Below are positions 20,677 through 29,652 of a DNA stretch of 33,804 nucleotides, in pieces. The stretch comes from a virus. The notes below the pieces were generated by a model, which ran no database searches, was not told where the DNA came from, and was given only the letters and a program-made list of their open reading frames with translations. The position numbers and the translations under genes were made by a program. How positions within the stretch are numbered: the stretch's first letter is position 1; every line of letters begins with the position of its first letter. The stretch lies in the IMG/VR virus record IMGVR_UViG_3300007708_000002, positions 1-33,804 of that record; one strand, given 5' to 3'.

Positions 20677-21587
20677 CAGACACCCAACCCTTCTTTCAAT
20701 GCAGTCGTACCTTCAGGAGTACCCCACGGGTATTTTCCACCTTTTTTACCCAACTTCCCACCCACGCTGTCCGGTGTAGTGGTGTCAAGCATTGCAATAT
20801 CGGCACCAGTAGCCGCCGTAGATGGCGATGGAGATCCCGTCGTAACAGATGACGATACAGGAGAAGTGCCGGTAGGCCCGCTGGGTGTGGCGTTGCCTCT
20901 GATCAAGTTAGATACCTGCTGGTCAAAGCTCAGGGGCACGCTTGTATCAGTTGCTTGACCGTACAAATACCCGGCACCACCACCAGCCGCGCCAGCAAGT
21001 GCGCCTATCAACGGGTTCTGCCCTGACAAGCCAGTTTGTGTAGCCCCGGTAACAGCACCACCAAGCGCCCTAGAACCTAACGGATCGTCCACTTGACTGC
21101 TGGCATATTTTCCAAGGCTACCAGCGACACCGCTGATGGCACCTTTCTCCGCGCCTTTCAAAACACCTTCACCAATACTTTGACCGCTCAACAAGGCTTG
21201 TGTACCACCTCTGGCAGCACCGCCAGCCGTAGCCCCAGCAATCCTGCTTGGATCAAACACAGAGGTTCCTACCTGCGTCCCTCCCGGCATCCCGGCTTGG
21301 AATGCGGCCTGGGCATTAGGATCTGCAAATACGTTAGACACCTTGCCACCAACAAACGATCCAACACCGCTGACCAACGCACTTTTCAAAGCGTCTTCAG
21401 CAGAACCACCGGCAGCAAGTGTTCCAACGCCACTCAACGCAGCCGTTCCTACTGTAGCAGCAGACAGTCCAATTTCACCAGCAATGGCAGTAGCGCCAAC
21501 AGTCTCAAGAATTGCGGCACCAGCAGCAGCGATCAGTTCTGGAGCAGCAAGTTCAGCAACGATAAGAAGTACTGGAAGAGCTGGCAT
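20676..21587 (-). CDS. Gly/Ala-rich hydrophobic internal virion protein (303 aa)
   Basis: Residues 1-70 and many later stretches are Gly/Ala/Val-rich and hydrophobic (ALPVLLIVAELAAPELIAAA; LIGALAGAAGGGAGYLYGQA), with alternating 'GGA..GA' helices that can insert in membranes. This matches the T7 gp14-type ejection protein that forms the outer-membrane part of the ejection channel. No catalytic motif is present. The C-terminal 90 residues are Ser/Thr/Pro-rich. It starts the row of four internal proteins after the 148-aa protein. Confidence 0.6.
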   Translation of the reverse strand: MPALPVLLIVAELAAPELIAAAGAAILETVGATAIAGEIGLSAATVGTAALSGVGTLAAGGSAEDALKSALVSGVGSFVGGKVSNVFADPNAQAAFQAGMPGGTQVGTSVFDPSRIAGATAGGAARGGTQALLSGQSIGEGVLKGAEKGAISGVAGSLGKYASSQVDDPLGSRALGGAVTGATQTGLSGQNPLIGALAGAAGGGAGYLYGQATDTSVPLSFDQQVSNLIRGNATPSGPTGTSPVSSSVTTGSPSPSTAATGADIAMLDTTTPDSVGGKLGKKGGKYPWGTPEGTTALKEGLGV

Positions 21588-21588
21588 G

Positions 21589-22035
21589 TCAAAACTCCAA
21601 CACGTATTCGTAAACAGGCTTCATCTCACCACCCTGTTGTTTGACAGTCTGGTTGATCTTTACGGGCAAGCCTGTACTCTTTGCAACCTTCTGGAATGCA
21701 GGATTGTCGCTGTACGTTGTGATCTTTTTGACGCCAATCTTCTGCAAGTACGTAGCGCCTTTGATGTAGTTCTGGATAAGGTTCTCAGGAGTCTCTGCGC
21801 TGAAAGTGTGAACCTCAACTTCGCCAGGAGCTTTGACCATGACCAGAAACACACTGTTGCCAAACTGGATCAACTTGTTGCCAGGTTGCTGCAACAGTAG
21901 TCCCAACGAACCAATCAGTTTTTGAACTTGCGCCGGATCTTTGCTCTCACCCATCAAAGAGTTACGCACAATGTTCAACACTTTTCCAGAAATCTCATTT
22001 TTTTCTGGTGGGGGGGAGGTTGGCGGCATCGGCAT
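21589..22035 (-). CDS. GNAT-like/gp13-type internal protein (148 aa)
   Basis: A Pro-rich N-terminus, then an alpha/beta body whose second half (YLQKIGVKKITTYSDNPAFQ, then KVAKSTGLPVKINQTVKQ) has the order of strands and helices of the C-terminal half of an acetyltransferase (GNAT) fold, ending EYVLEF. T7 gp13, encoded at the same position before the internal core proteins, has a related fold and is needed for assembly. No acetyl-CoA loop (Q/RxxGxG/A) is visible, so it is probably not catalytic. C7 and A7 runs lie in codons 6-15 of the - strand. Confidence 0.55.
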   Translation of the reverse strand: MPMPPTSPPPEKNEISGKVLNIVRNSLMGESKDPAQVQKLIGSLGLLLQQPGNKLIQFGNSVFLVMVKAPGEVEVHTFSAETPENLIQNYIKGATYLQKIGVKKITTYSDNPAFQKVAKSTGLPVKINQTVKQQGGEMKPVYEYVLEF

Positions 22036-22374
22036 CTAAATTCCTAAGACAGACAAAATCTGCTGGTGCAATGATAAGTGAGTGTTCACCCAGTCGTAAA
22101 AAGACGCTTCATCGTTCCAGTTTGTGTCCATAAGGTTGACCGGATTGCTCAAGTTTAGAGCTGATGCCATCGCCTGGTGCTCTACCTGATGAGCTAAAAG
22201 CCAGTCTTCTATGTCGTTTGGGTTGGCATCCATGAGAGGAAAACGTGGAATAACCGTGCCGTTGTCCATCAAAGTCTCTGCAAACGTCTTGTGTTGGACG
22301 CCGTTCTCAAAGATAAAGGCTTGAAGACTGTCTACGTCCCCATGCCTCACCATCGAGAGGGCATCCATGTTCAT
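22036..22374 (-). CDS. Conserved-type phage protein (112 aa)
   Basis: An acidic, His-rich helical protein. The pattern 'SMVRHGDVDSLQAFIFENGV...LMD...DANPNDIEDWLLAHQVEHQA...ALNL' is common to small phage structural-operon proteins; its function is unknown to me. The ATG at 22374 overlaps the preceding stop (ATGA) and is preferred over the 14-codon longer start. It ends 1 nt before the GNAT-like gene. Confidence 0.55.
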   Translation of the reverse strand: MNMDALSMVRHGDVDSLQAFIFENGVQHKTFAETLMDNGTVIPRFPLMDANPNDIEDWLLAHQVEHQAMASALNLSNPVNLMDTNWNDEASFYDWVNTHLSLHQQILSVLGI

Positions 22375-22640
22375 TTTGCAACCACCGGCAATGCCGCCAG
22401 CACGCCACCAAAACAAGTAGCTACAGCATCTAGAAACTCTACGCCATGAGGCCCGTGCATAGCATTGCCTGTTGCTCGCCAGTTGATAAACGCATCACTG
22501 ACTTCTTTGAACACAGCAAAGAAGGCAACCACACATCCAGCCACGATGGCACTGTGCGTAAGCAGGAAACAAGCATCAAAGATCAAAGCGCCATAGAGGG
22601 CATGGTTGGCTTTGTCAGTGGGAAGTTGAGGAAGATTCAT
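22371..22640 (-). CDS. Membrane protein with DKxxH motif (89 aa)
   Basis: Starts with a short polar segment containing DKANHALYG, then hydrophobic spans at about 14-30 and 30-45 and a third near 74-87 (AVATCFGGVLAALPVVAK). The DKxxH start occurs in small YfiM-like/DUF2279-type membrane proteins. There are three membrane spans in 89 residues, with a positively charged middle loop (NWRATGNAMHGPHG). It lies between the tailspike and small structural genes; possible roles are virion-associated membrane factor or lysis accessory. Confidence 0.55.
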   Translation of the reverse strand: MNLPQLPTDKANHALYGALIFDACFLLTHSAIVAGCVVAFFAVFKEVSDAFINWRATGNAMHGPHGVEFLDAVATCFGGVLAALPVVAK

Positions 22641-22643
22641 AAT

Positions 22644-25280
22644 TTATGCAACAGTGGTAACCGCTGTCCAAGTGGTTGAACCAGTGGTGTTGACGTACAT
22701 GCGGGTGCTGGTGCTGCTGCCATCCGAGCGCATGTAGAGCGAGCCTTGAGCAGCGGATAGCGTAGGCGCACCAGACCCGTAGAAGATGCCGAAGTTGGTA
22801 GCGCTGGAGAAGTTCAGACCTTGCGACGTAGATCCGCCGGCAGGAATCGCCGAGAGCTGGTTGACTTTGACGTTGGCGTAAACGTTGACAGAGCCATCGG
22901 GGTCTATCGTCATCCGGGTGGATGCGCTAGTAGAACCTGCCGGCGTTGTGCTGAAGCCAATCAACGTTGGCAAACTTGTTGCTGATGTAGCGCCCCAAGT
23001 TGCTGATGGGCCAATCTTGCCGTACACCAGTGCTGTGTTGCTGGGGGCAACCCCGTTGGATGCAAAAAACTGCACCTGGCCAAGCGTGTCATCGTTTGCA
23101 ACCAAATTTACCGAAGTAGCAGTGGTGCCGCGAGTCTTGACCAGCAACAGATTGGCGCCATTGGCGTCGTTGGCAAACGCTCGTTGCACAACGTTGGCGG
23201 CGCCCGTGGCAGACGATCCGTAAACTTGCAGGCCTTGGACGCCTGCGCTGGTTGTAGCGCCAACCAGAATCTTGCTACTAGCGGTGACTGTCGCAAAAGT
23301 CCCCGTGCTTCCTGGGCCAGACGAACCGGCTCCAAACGCCGCCCAAGTTCCCGGCGAACCGCCCACTAGATTGACCCATCCAATCGGCCCATCCAAGACC
23401 GGGAACTGCGCCCAGACCTTATCTCCCTGAATCCATGTACCCGTGGTAGGTGCAGCGTCTCCAAAAAAGTCTCGCTGGGATGTGCCTCGACCAAGCACTG
23501 CGTAGGTAATTCCAGCGTAACTATTTTGCCACCCTGGAGTTGCTGTATTAGATTGACTAATATTGTTGAACAAAGATAGTAACGGGTAGACGTTGGGCGT
23601 GTCATTCCACAAAGCTATGCCAGCACTTGAAGCATTGGAAATGATGTTCTTGTCTACAGCGTAGTTACGCTTGTCACCAGATCCAACTTGAATGCCGTAC
23701 AGCATTTTTGTTTGGGTAGACTCACCTGTTACGGTGTTGTACGAGATTACGCCGCCGCCATTGCTGTCCAACAAAATACCAGAGTTGCCACCGTTTGTTG
23801 ATATGTTAGCAAGACCCAAATTGGTAAACGTGTTAGACCGGATTGAACAAGACGTCAATGGAGCATACACAGCGGCCCCGTTGTATTGAGTGTTGGATAC
23901 GTTGTTGTTTGAGTAATCAACATTGGCAACGTACAAGCCATACAACCCTATACGCCCGCAAGTGTCTACAACGTTGCCTGACACTACTGCGTTTTTGACG
24001 TACCGTAAGCTAATGCCATCCTGTCCAATAGTGCGAACAGAGTTACCAGTGATGGTTACGTTGTTGCCGTACAGAGCTTTGGTGATGGTTCCACCGCTAG
24101 TCCAAGCACTCCAACCAACTGTACTTAACGCGCTGTTTGTGTAATTGGTAACGGTAAATGTGGTGGTCAGAGGGGTAGTAGCAACAACAAACGTGTCGTT
24201 CAACGTGTTGGCAACTGCACTTGCAGCGTTGACCATTCCCACCACACCGCTGATGCTTATGATGTCCCCCACCACAAGACCATGCGCTGCCACCGTAGTG
24301 AACACCGCAGGGTTGGCAACAGTTACACCAGATAGCGTGCCCATCGTTGCTGGCGCTGAGTTGTACACAAGAATGCCATCACCGCTGATCGTAGGCTCTG
24401 TGCCGGTGTTATAAATGACGTTGCCAATGATGGTCATGTCACTAGGCACTTGCGTCAAGACAAGATCGTTGTACCACTGCACTTTCATACCCATACCACA
24501 AGTGTTGTGGATAAGGTTGTTGCTGATCGTCAAGCGTTGAATGCCGGTGTCGCAGTAGATGCCATGCTCGACCACCGTGTTCTTGATAATGTTGGAGTCA
24601 ACAACTACATCGGTAGATTGCTGCCCAACAATGATGCCTTCGCCAGTCTCTTGGATTGTGTTGCCCCGGATGGTGACGCCGTTGCCAAGAATCGTGACAC
24701 CAGTACAGTTGCGGTTGCCAACAGAAGGAATACCAAGAACCGCAGCGCCAGGCCCGGTCACAAAATTGTCTATGAACTCGATGTTCGTACCCGCAATTGC
24801 CACCATCAACGGGGAATAGCAAAACCCAGTGAACGTGTTGTTTCGGACACACAAGTTGATGGCAGATGCGCCTCTTACACAAATGGCAAGAGACGATGAT
24901 GAATTGGTAAACGGAGACTCTGCTTTGCCGACAAAGTTGCCGCCTGAGATCGTCACGCCCGTGGTGGTACGTACATCAAACATAGGAGTTTGAGTCGTTG
25001 TTTGCGTGACAGTAGCGCCGTTGAATATCAACGTGCTGCCGGTCTGGACAGTCAACGTACCGCTGATCTTGTAAGTGTCGCCAGCATCACCAAAGCTAAC
25101 CAACTTAGAAGCAGTAAGAGCGGATTGAATAGCAACAGTGGAGTCAGCTACACCCGTCGGGTCTGCACCGTAATTCACTACATTTACTGCAACACTGTTT
25201 ACCAGATACGAAAAGTTGCTGTCCAACTCAGCGAGAGGGATGATTCCGGTCTGACCTGCAAAAGTGTAAGGTATTGTCAT
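22644..25280 (-). CDS. Tailspike/fibre with right-handed beta-helix (878 aa)
   Basis: The N-terminus (MTIPYTFAGQTGIIPLAELD) is a common short virion-binding start. Residues about 33-55 (VNVVNYGADPTGVADSTVAI) carry the pectate-lyase-3-type entry motif, and about 90-560 show the Asn/Val/Gly-rich repeats of a right-handed beta helix (NCTGVTILGNGVTIRGNTIQ). The C-terminal 250 residues are Gly/Thr/Ser-rich and end in a trimer-like cap region. Such proteins bind and often cut bacterial surface polysaccharide, so it probably decides host range. Catalytic residues cannot be named from sequence alone. It overlaps the nozzle-like gene by 1 nt. Confidence 0.8.
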   Translation of the reverse strand: MTIPYTFAGQTGIIPLAELDSNFSYLVNSVAVNVVNYGADPTGVADSTVAIQSALTASKLVSFGDAGDTYKISGTLTVQTGSTLIFNGATVTQTTTQTPMFDVRTTTGVTISGGNFVGKAESPFTNSSSSLAICVRGASAINLCVRNNTFTGFCYSPLMVAIAGTNIEFIDNFVTGPGAAVLGIPSVGNRNCTGVTILGNGVTIRGNTIQETGEGIIVGQQSTDVVVDSNIIKNTVVEHGIYCDTGIQRLTISNNLIHNTCGMGMKVQWYNDLVLTQVPSDMTIIGNVIYNTGTEPTISGDGILVYNSAPATMGTLSGVTVANPAVFTTVAAHGLVVGDIISISGVVGMVNAASAVANTLNDTFVVATTPLTTTFTVTNYTNSALSTVGWSAWTSGGTITKALYGNNVTITGNSVRTIGQDGISLRYVKNAVVSGNVVDTCGRIGLYGLYVANVDYSNNNVSNTQYNGAAVYAPLTSCSIRSNTFTNLGLANISTNGGNSGILLDSNGGGVISYNTVTGESTQTKMLYGIQVGSGDKRNYAVDKNIISNASSAGIALWNDTPNVYPLLSLFNNISQSNTATPGWQNSYAGITYAVLGRGTSQRDFFGDAAPTTGTWIQGDKVWAQFPVLDGPIGWVNLVGGSPGTWAAFGAGSSGPGSTGTFATVTASSKILVGATTSAGVQGLQVYGSSATGAANVVQRAFANDANGANLLLVKTRGTTATSVNLVANDDTLGQVQFFASNGVAPSNTALVYGKIGPSATWGATSATSLPTLIGFSTTPAGSTSASTRMTIDPDGSVNVYANVKVNQLSAIPAGGSTSQGLNFSSATNFGIFYGSGAPTLSAAQGSLYMRSDGSSTSTRMYVNTTGSTTWTAVTTVA

Positions 25281-27313
25281 TAGAAGCTCGCTCTCAGTTC
25301 TGTTTGATATTGAACGCCAGAAACAATGAAGTTAGGTGATGTACTGGTGATTGTAAGACCTATGTACTTACCCCACTGTTGGGCATCATAACGGTACAAA
25401 TAGTAACCATTGATAACATTTGCCCAAGTCACAATAGCAAGGGCAGTGTTTGACCAAGACACAATGTTGCCTACATTATTGGCCCACTGAATTGTCTGGA
25501 GGTTGCTCAACGTTGTGGTCGGAGAGGATGCACTCTCGCTATCAACCGTCACATTGATATAGCTTCCTGCTACGCTGCCAAGGATGGCTTCTACGCCAAA
25601 CTTCAATGCTTGCTTGTCGCGGATAATGTTGCCCATCCCCAACAGTGCAGGCTGAATCTTTGTGCTGATCGCCGCTGTTGAGTCTTGGTACATCTTCTGC
25701 AAGTCTGTGCCGGTCGTTGAATACAACGTAGCAGATCCCGTAGAAGGAACAGACGTTATGTACTTCAGACTGTTCTGCGAAGTGAAGAACCACTTCTTGT
25801 CAAAGAACACAGCTTGGATGACTCTAGCCCCTGCCACAGGATCGTTGTAGGTGAACGAGAAGGCAGCGCACAGGATGTTGTACAGCAGCACCTGGCCGGC
25901 ACTGACAGGCTTGGTGAAGTCTATGTACTGAAACACCCCGTCAAGAGCGTCACTGAGCTTTGATGTTGTTGAACCAACCAAGGCATATATGCCGTAGCGG
26001 TTCATGAACACAATAGACCGGAAGTACGGCAACATCGCATACGGCAGATCTGAACCTACAGCCGCACTGATGTTGGTGTTGGTGTAGAGCGTAGCTCCTG
26101 TACTGGTGTTGATGCGGACATCAGAGATGACATTGATGCTGTTGATGCCAAACACGTACAAGAAGTTGTTGGCAGCGACGATCTGCGTGATGTTGCCTAT
26201 CAGAGTCTCATCGTTGAAGATGATGTTGCCGGCAGACACGCTCGCAAAGTCGTTGTTTGTTCCAGCCGCCGTGTAGTACAGCGTCCTGCCGTTGGCAATC
26301 CACACCCGGCCTGAGAATGATGCTATGCACGATCCCGGCTGGCTGACCACCGTGGCAGCAATAGCCTGGCCTGTCCCGCTGCCGGTGATAGTCACCGCTG
26401 GCGCTGTCAAATAGTTGGTGCCAGGCGTGAGGCCCGTACCGTTGGCAGACACGCCAGTGATGACGTAGCCGTTGGAGGCAAGAGCAATTACCGCTTGTGT
26501 ACCACCAGCAGAGGGAGCCGCTACAGCCGCTGTGACAGCCCCGGAGTAGCCTGCACCTGTCAAAGTGTACGTCAGGCCAAGAGGCGTTCCTGCGGTCGTT
26601 ACGATGGCTGTACCACCCAACGTTGCTGACAACGTAAACGTGCTTGTACCGTTGGTTGCGGTGATGTAGTACGAGGCTGATGTTGTAGTTGCGGTATAGC
26701 CAGTGATTGACCCTGTGCCGCCAAACGTGCCTGAAATCGTTACAGCTTCATTTACCAGCAATGTCCCGGCAGTCAGCGGCGTTGCCAAAAGAAACGTGCC
26801 ACCCACTCCTGTGATGGATACACCAGTCAAAATGCCGTAGGTAGCAGGCGAGTAGCCTAGCAAGTACAACTGGAAAGACAACGATCCTACGCTGACCAGC
26901 GTGGTGCCGTTCCACTGGAAGTAGCCTTTGACCGGATCAATGATAAGGATCAGGCTGTTGTACCACTGGGTGGCTTGCACTCCAGACGTAGAAAACGTAC
27001 TTGCAGCAGCAACAGTAGTCCTGACATTGCTTGCCAGGTTGACGGCTTCGCAGCTACCGTCTGACTCAAAAGCAATGTAGTAGTTGACCGCCGAGATGTT
27101 GCCATAGACAGCATTGACAACTGGTTGTGTAAACGTAACAGAGCTAACAACAGTGGGCGCAGGAACAACCCTAAGATTACCGTGCCCGATAGGCATCACG
27201 TTTTCCAGCCAGGAGAACTCCTCCTCCTTAATGGCGGTACGGTTTGCCTTCGTGTTTACGCCAACAAAATCCTTGGTGACGTGGTAATCTTTTTTCTGCT
27301 CTTGGGTTGCCAT
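25280..27313 (-). CDS. Tail nozzle-like protein (T7 gp12-type) with beta-repeat insertion (677 aa)
   Basis: The N-terminus (KDFVGVNTKANRTAIKEEEF, then SWLENVMPIGHGNLRVVPAP) is the typical start of podovirus tubular-B/nozzle proteins. The beta-rich middle and C-terminal part (FVSAG...NAYRYDAQQWGKYI type strands) fit the multi-bladed ring. Residues about 155-330 are a Gly/Thr/Ser-rich insertion with 'TGVSITGVGGTFL' and 'GSGTGQAIAATV' segments, like the repeats in the 368-aa head/decoration protein. The protein forms the tail tip tube. It sits after lysozyme and before the tailspike, so the tail module is split by the lysis genes. Confidence 0.7.
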   Translation of the reverse strand: MATQEQKKDYHVTKDFVGVNTKANRTAIKEEEFSWLENVMPIGHGNLRVVPAPTVVSSVTFTQPVVNAVYGNISAVNYYIAFESDGSCEAVNLASNVRTTVAAASTFSTSGVQATQWYNSLILIIDPVKGYFQWNGTTLVSVGSLSFQLYLLGYSPATYGILTGVSITGVGGTFLLATPLTAGTLLVNEAVTISGTFGGTGSITGYTATTTSASYYITATNGTSTFTLSATLGGTAIVTTAGTPLGLTYTLTGAGYSGAVTAAVAAPSAGGTQAVIALASNGYVITGVSANGTGLTPGTNYLTAPAVTITGSGTGQAIAATVVSQPGSCIASFSGRVWIANGRTLYYTAAGTNNDFASVSAGNIIFNDETLIGNITQIVAANNFLYVFGINSINVISDVRINTSTGATLYTNTNISAAVGSDLPYAMLPYFRSIVFMNRYGIYALVGSTTSKLSDALDGVFQYIDFTKPVSAGQVLLYNILCAAFSFTYNDPVAGARVIQAVFFDKKWFFTSQNSLKYITSVPSTGSATLYSTTGTDLQKMYQDSTAAISTKIQPALLGMGNIIRDKQALKFGVEAILGSVAGSYINVTVDSESASSPTTTLSNLQTIQWANNVGNIVSWSNTALAIVTWANVINGYYLYRYDAQQWGKYIGLTITSTSPNFIVSGVQYQTELRASF

Positions 27314-27316
27314 CTG

Positions 27317-27835
27317 TTATGCACTTGACATGCCCTTGGATTGATCTTCAACCGCATTCACCCTTGCCGTCCACCCACGCCCAAAATGATTGAACGTTGG
27401 CAAGACTGACAAAAACTCTATGCGCTTGTTGTTAAAGTCTTCTATCACATTCAGCCTGTTGGCGCTGTTGACAGCAGCAAGGGTCTTGTCCCCCATCATG
27501 CCATCAGCTTGAACACCAACAATGCTTTGCAAGATCTTGATGCTGCGGTAAGCGCCGGAGTTCACCGCACAGTCAAAAACACAGTAGTCAATGCCAGTCG
27601 GTAGCAAGTCACCTTTGACCGCATCCCAAAACAATTCCTTGTAGAACGGCACAACGTTGCTGAGAGTGAGGTTCTTCATGTCTTCTTCCGACACTTCACT
27701 CTTCGAGAAGTACTCCCACATCTTCTTGGTCACACCCATGTTCGTACAGCCACCTGGGTCTTTGGGATCATGCACGTAACCGCCTTCACTCTCAAGCAAC
27801 AACGTCATGCAGCGTTGAAAGTTCTCAATCATCAT
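27317..27835 (-). CDS. GH108-type endolysin (N-acetylmuramidase, 172 aa)
   Basis: The motif ESEGGYVHDPKDPGGCTNMG (about 15-34), followed by VT, is the signature of glycoside hydrolase family 108, with Glu17 as catalytic acid. The later YCVFDCAVNSGAYRS and LQSIVGVQADGMMGDKTLAA (peptidoglycan-binding-like) complete the family. It cleaves host peptidoglycan to release phage. There is no signal peptide, so it needs the holin. The ATG at 27835 overlaps the preceding stop (ATGATG) and has GGGGG upstream; a TTG 4 codons earlier is less likely. It is part of the cluster holin, small basic protein, endolysin. Confidence 0.88.
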   Translation of the reverse strand: MMIENFQRCMTLLLESEGGYVHDPKDPGGCTNMGVTKKMWEYFSKSEVSEEDMKNLTLSNVVPFYKELFWDAVKGDLLPTGIDYCVFDCAVNSGAYRSIKILQSIVGVQADGMMGDKTLAAVNSANRLNVIEDFNNKRIEFLSVLPTFNHFGRGWTARVNAVEDQSKGMSSA

Positions 27836-28059
27836 CGGCACCCCCAACGTTTTCTTGCCGCCAGGCCTCGTTCACCGTGCCATGACTTGCTTCTTGCACA
27901 GAACGATTTGTGGCGTGGGCCTGACTTTTGCGGTGCCTTCAAGTTGGAACCAGTAGCACGGTTGTACTTGGATCTTCCTTTTGCCGTCAGTCCACCACCC
28001 GCCCTGACTGACAGCTTTTCCCCGCGACTGACTGAAAGGTTAGGTTTTTCCCTTGACAT
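27832..28059 (-). CDS. Small basic DUF6321-like protein in lysis cluster (75 aa)
   Basis: The core GGLTAKGRSKYNRATGSNLK, then APQKSGPRHKSFCARSKSWH, is a recognisable small phage/bacterial pattern ('LT.KGR.KYN..TGSNLKAP...SF.AR'), which I recall as DUF6321. About one residue in three is Lys or Arg. Two cysteines (Cys54 and Cys74) lie in the C-terminal half. It probably binds nucleic acid or ribosomal RNA, but its role is unknown. It starts 2 nt after the holin stop and its own stop overlaps the endolysin start. Confidence 0.6.
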   Translation of the reverse strand: MSREKPNLSVSRGEKLSVRAGGGLTAKGRSKYNRATGSNLKAPQKSGPRHKSFCARSKSWHGERGLAARKRWGCR

Positions 28060-28061
28060 GA

Positions 28062-28439
28062 CTACGACACTCGTTTCATTCTTTCTGAGACATGCAAACC
28101 ACCCAGGCCAAGCATCCCAAACGTCAAAGTTGCCAGAGCGCTAATGTCTAGGGAAGGAAGAACAACAGGATGATTGGCAATAGCAGCGCAAGCAACAATC
28201 AACGGCTGTAGCACAAAGTTGTAGGCATAGGAAAAGCTGCACACCCAGCCAAGACCACCGCGCCAGTGTTGAAGACGATCTGACGAAGCAGCTTCTACTT
28301 TATTGATGTCTGTCTGAGCCGTGAGAAGCGACAGACTGGCACTGAGCTTGGCTTGTTCTTCAGCGGTCTTATCCGGGAAGAACATCCCAATAATCTTCTG
28401 AGCCGCTGTTGCCGCTTCTCCAATGCCGGTGATGTCCAT
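28062..28439 (-). CDS. Holin of the 3TM/GTA-holin type (125 aa)
   Basis: A helical N-terminal part (MDITGIGEAATAAQKIIGMF), an amphipathic stretch, Arg-rich RLQHWRGG, then membrane spans at about 65-85 (GWVCSFSYAYNFVLQPLI) and 100-117 (ISALATLTFGMLGLGGL), ending ERMKRVS. The order and the 'GW.C.F..AYNF' span fit GTA_holin_3TM-like proteins that form the membrane hole for the endolysin. The ATG at 28439 is chosen, 1 nt after the preceding stop; upstream options lack a ribosome site. Confidence 0.75.
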   Translation of the reverse strand: MDITGIGEAATAAQKIIGMFFPDKTAEEQAKLSASLSLLTAQTDINKVEAASSDRLQHWRGGLGWVCSFSYAYNFVLQPLIVACAAIANHPVVLPSLDISALATLTFGMLGLGGLHVSERMKRVS

Positions 28440-28440
28440 G

Positions 28441-28674
28441 TCACTTGTCCGCTTTGTGATCCAACTTGTCAAAGATCTTGCCCATCATTTCTTTAAGATC
28501 TCTGATGTCTTGCTTGTAGTCTTCTCGCAACACATACGATTTTGGCAAGTCAGCTCTAATAATTGCCAAATCTTCTTTCAAATCCTTGACCGCATTCCAC
28601 AATTCTTTGGCAAACCAGCCTATGGCACCAGAGATGATCAACAGGGTTACATCAACAATGCTTTGGAATTCCAT
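28441..28674 (-). CDS. Lysis accessory protein with membrane anchor and coiled coil (77 aa)
   Basis: Residues about 4-22 are hydrophobic (QSIVDVTLLIISGAIGWFA), followed by a charged helix (KELWNAVKDLKEDLAIIRAD), a short break, then a second charged helix (DYKQDIRDLKEMMGKIFDKL). An N-terminal anchor plus coiled coil resembles XhlA-like and i-spanin-like proteins. It precedes the holin by 1 nt and belongs to the lysis cluster. No cognate o-spanin lipoprotein is seen. Confidence 0.6.
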   Translation of the reverse strand: MEFQSIVDVTLLIISGAIGWFAKELWNAVKDLKEDLAIIRADLPKSYVLREDYKQDIRDLKEMMGKIFDKLDHKADK

Positions 28675-28676
28675 GT

Positions 28677-29306
28677 TTAACCGACCAAGTAAGGTGTGGT
28701 GATGCGACGTGTAAAGACTGAAGCCAGCACAGCTTTTACTTGCTTGATGTATTCTTGGTTGAAGATCTCAGACTCTCCATACGCCTGCTCCTTGTACTTG
28801 GCCTTGTGACAAGCGTAGTACGCAACAGGAGAAGTGTACGGGTCTGGGATGGTCTCTGTAGGAGACAGAGGAGTCAGCGGCGCAGGAAGCACCACCGTGT
28901 CTAGCTCGATGACGTAAGTCTGATCTGGAACAGGCCCAAGATAGATGCTAGTCTGTCCGTACATGGAGAATGCAATCGGACGGCCAATGTAGTTCTGGTA
29001 GTAGCGCAACCTGGCATTGAAGTCAGTCCACGGAAGGTATTGCAGTGCAATCCGCGTGTTGCCCCAGATGAGATTGAGTGTGAGTACGTCTAGCGTACTG
29101 ACCCCGTTGGGCAAGGATGCCGTGGGGATGATCTCTTGGTTGGCTGCAACCGAAGAAGTCTGGTACGTACGTAGGCAACCGGTGTCACGAACTAGGCGAA
29201 CCCTCGCCGCGTTGATGTAATCGGTTAGCTCTGAATCCGTGTAGAAGTTACCGTTGGCGTCATGGAGCATCCGACGGCATTCCGTGATGTAGTCAGAGAG
29301 TGCCAT
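28677..29306 (-). CDS. Tail adaptor, tubular-A-like (209 aa)
   Basis: The N-terminus MALSDYITECRRMLHDANGN, then FYTDSELTDYINAARVRLVR, is typical of podovirus head-tail adaptor/tubular-A proteins (gp11-like). The centre has alternating beta strands (IALQYLPWTDFNARLRYYQN), and the end (IFNQEYIKQVKAVLASVFTR) is helical. It should bind the portal ring and start tail assembly. It lies between the head-decoration genes and the lysis genes. Confidence 0.7.
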   Translation of the reverse strand: MALSDYITECRRMLHDANGNFYTDSELTDYINAARVRLVRDTGCLRTYQTSSVAANQEIIPTASLPNGVSTLDVLTLNLIWGNTRIALQYLPWTDFNARLRYYQNYIGRPIAFSMYGQTSIYLGPVPDQTYVIELDTVVLPAPLTPLSPTETIPDPYTSPVAYYACHKAKYKEQAYGESEIFNQEYIKQVKAVLASVFTRRITTPYLVG

Positions 29307-29321
29307 AACGTCCTCATAATT

Positions 29322-29651
29322 TTATGCAACTTGAACAAGACCAGCCTTGCGCTTATTAGGCACAAGGACTGGCTTTGAGTCAACCACGGGGGATAGGACG
29401 TGGACATTCGGCCTGGGCTGTTCAGATGAGAACGAGAAAGAATGGAGCCTAGCCAAAGCCTTTGAAAGGTCTTGGTTGCTTGCCATCCAGCCCAGGCGTC
29501 TGAGATACGGCTCTTTCTTGTCATCGCCGTACCCAAAAACATGATGACAGACAACTAGCGGAACATCTACTGACTGGCCCTTGGCAAACAAGTACCGCTT
29601 GCCGTCATAGCCGTCTTCCAGATCATGCTCGCTGTTGTTAGTGACCCACAT
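29322..29651 (-). CDS. Structural-operon protein, adaptor-associated type (109 aa)
   Basis: Begins MWVTNNSEHDLEDGYDGKRY with a short 'FGYGDDKKEPYLRRLGW' motif (about 40-56), a pattern seen in small proteins between capsid and tail-adaptor genes of phages. The N-terminus is acidic and the C-terminus basic (PNKRKAGLVQVA). The fold and function are unknown; a head-completion or stabilising protein is the most likely role by place. The spacing of 1 nt to its upstream neighbour and 15 nt to the next is ordinary. Confidence 0.55.
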   Translation of the reverse strand: MWVTNNSEHDLEDGYDGKRYLFAKGQSVDVPLVVCHHVFGYGDDKKEPYLRRLGWMASNQDLSKALARLHSFSFSSEQPRPNVHVLSPVVDSKPVLVPNKRKAGLVQVA

Positions 29652-29652
29652 A

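Noticed and set aside
20353-20958. Long + strand frame (201 aa) opposite internal virion genes
   Set aside because: Composition (Arg/Ser/Cys/Phe-rich) is that of an antisense shadow and it crosses the junction of two coupled genes.
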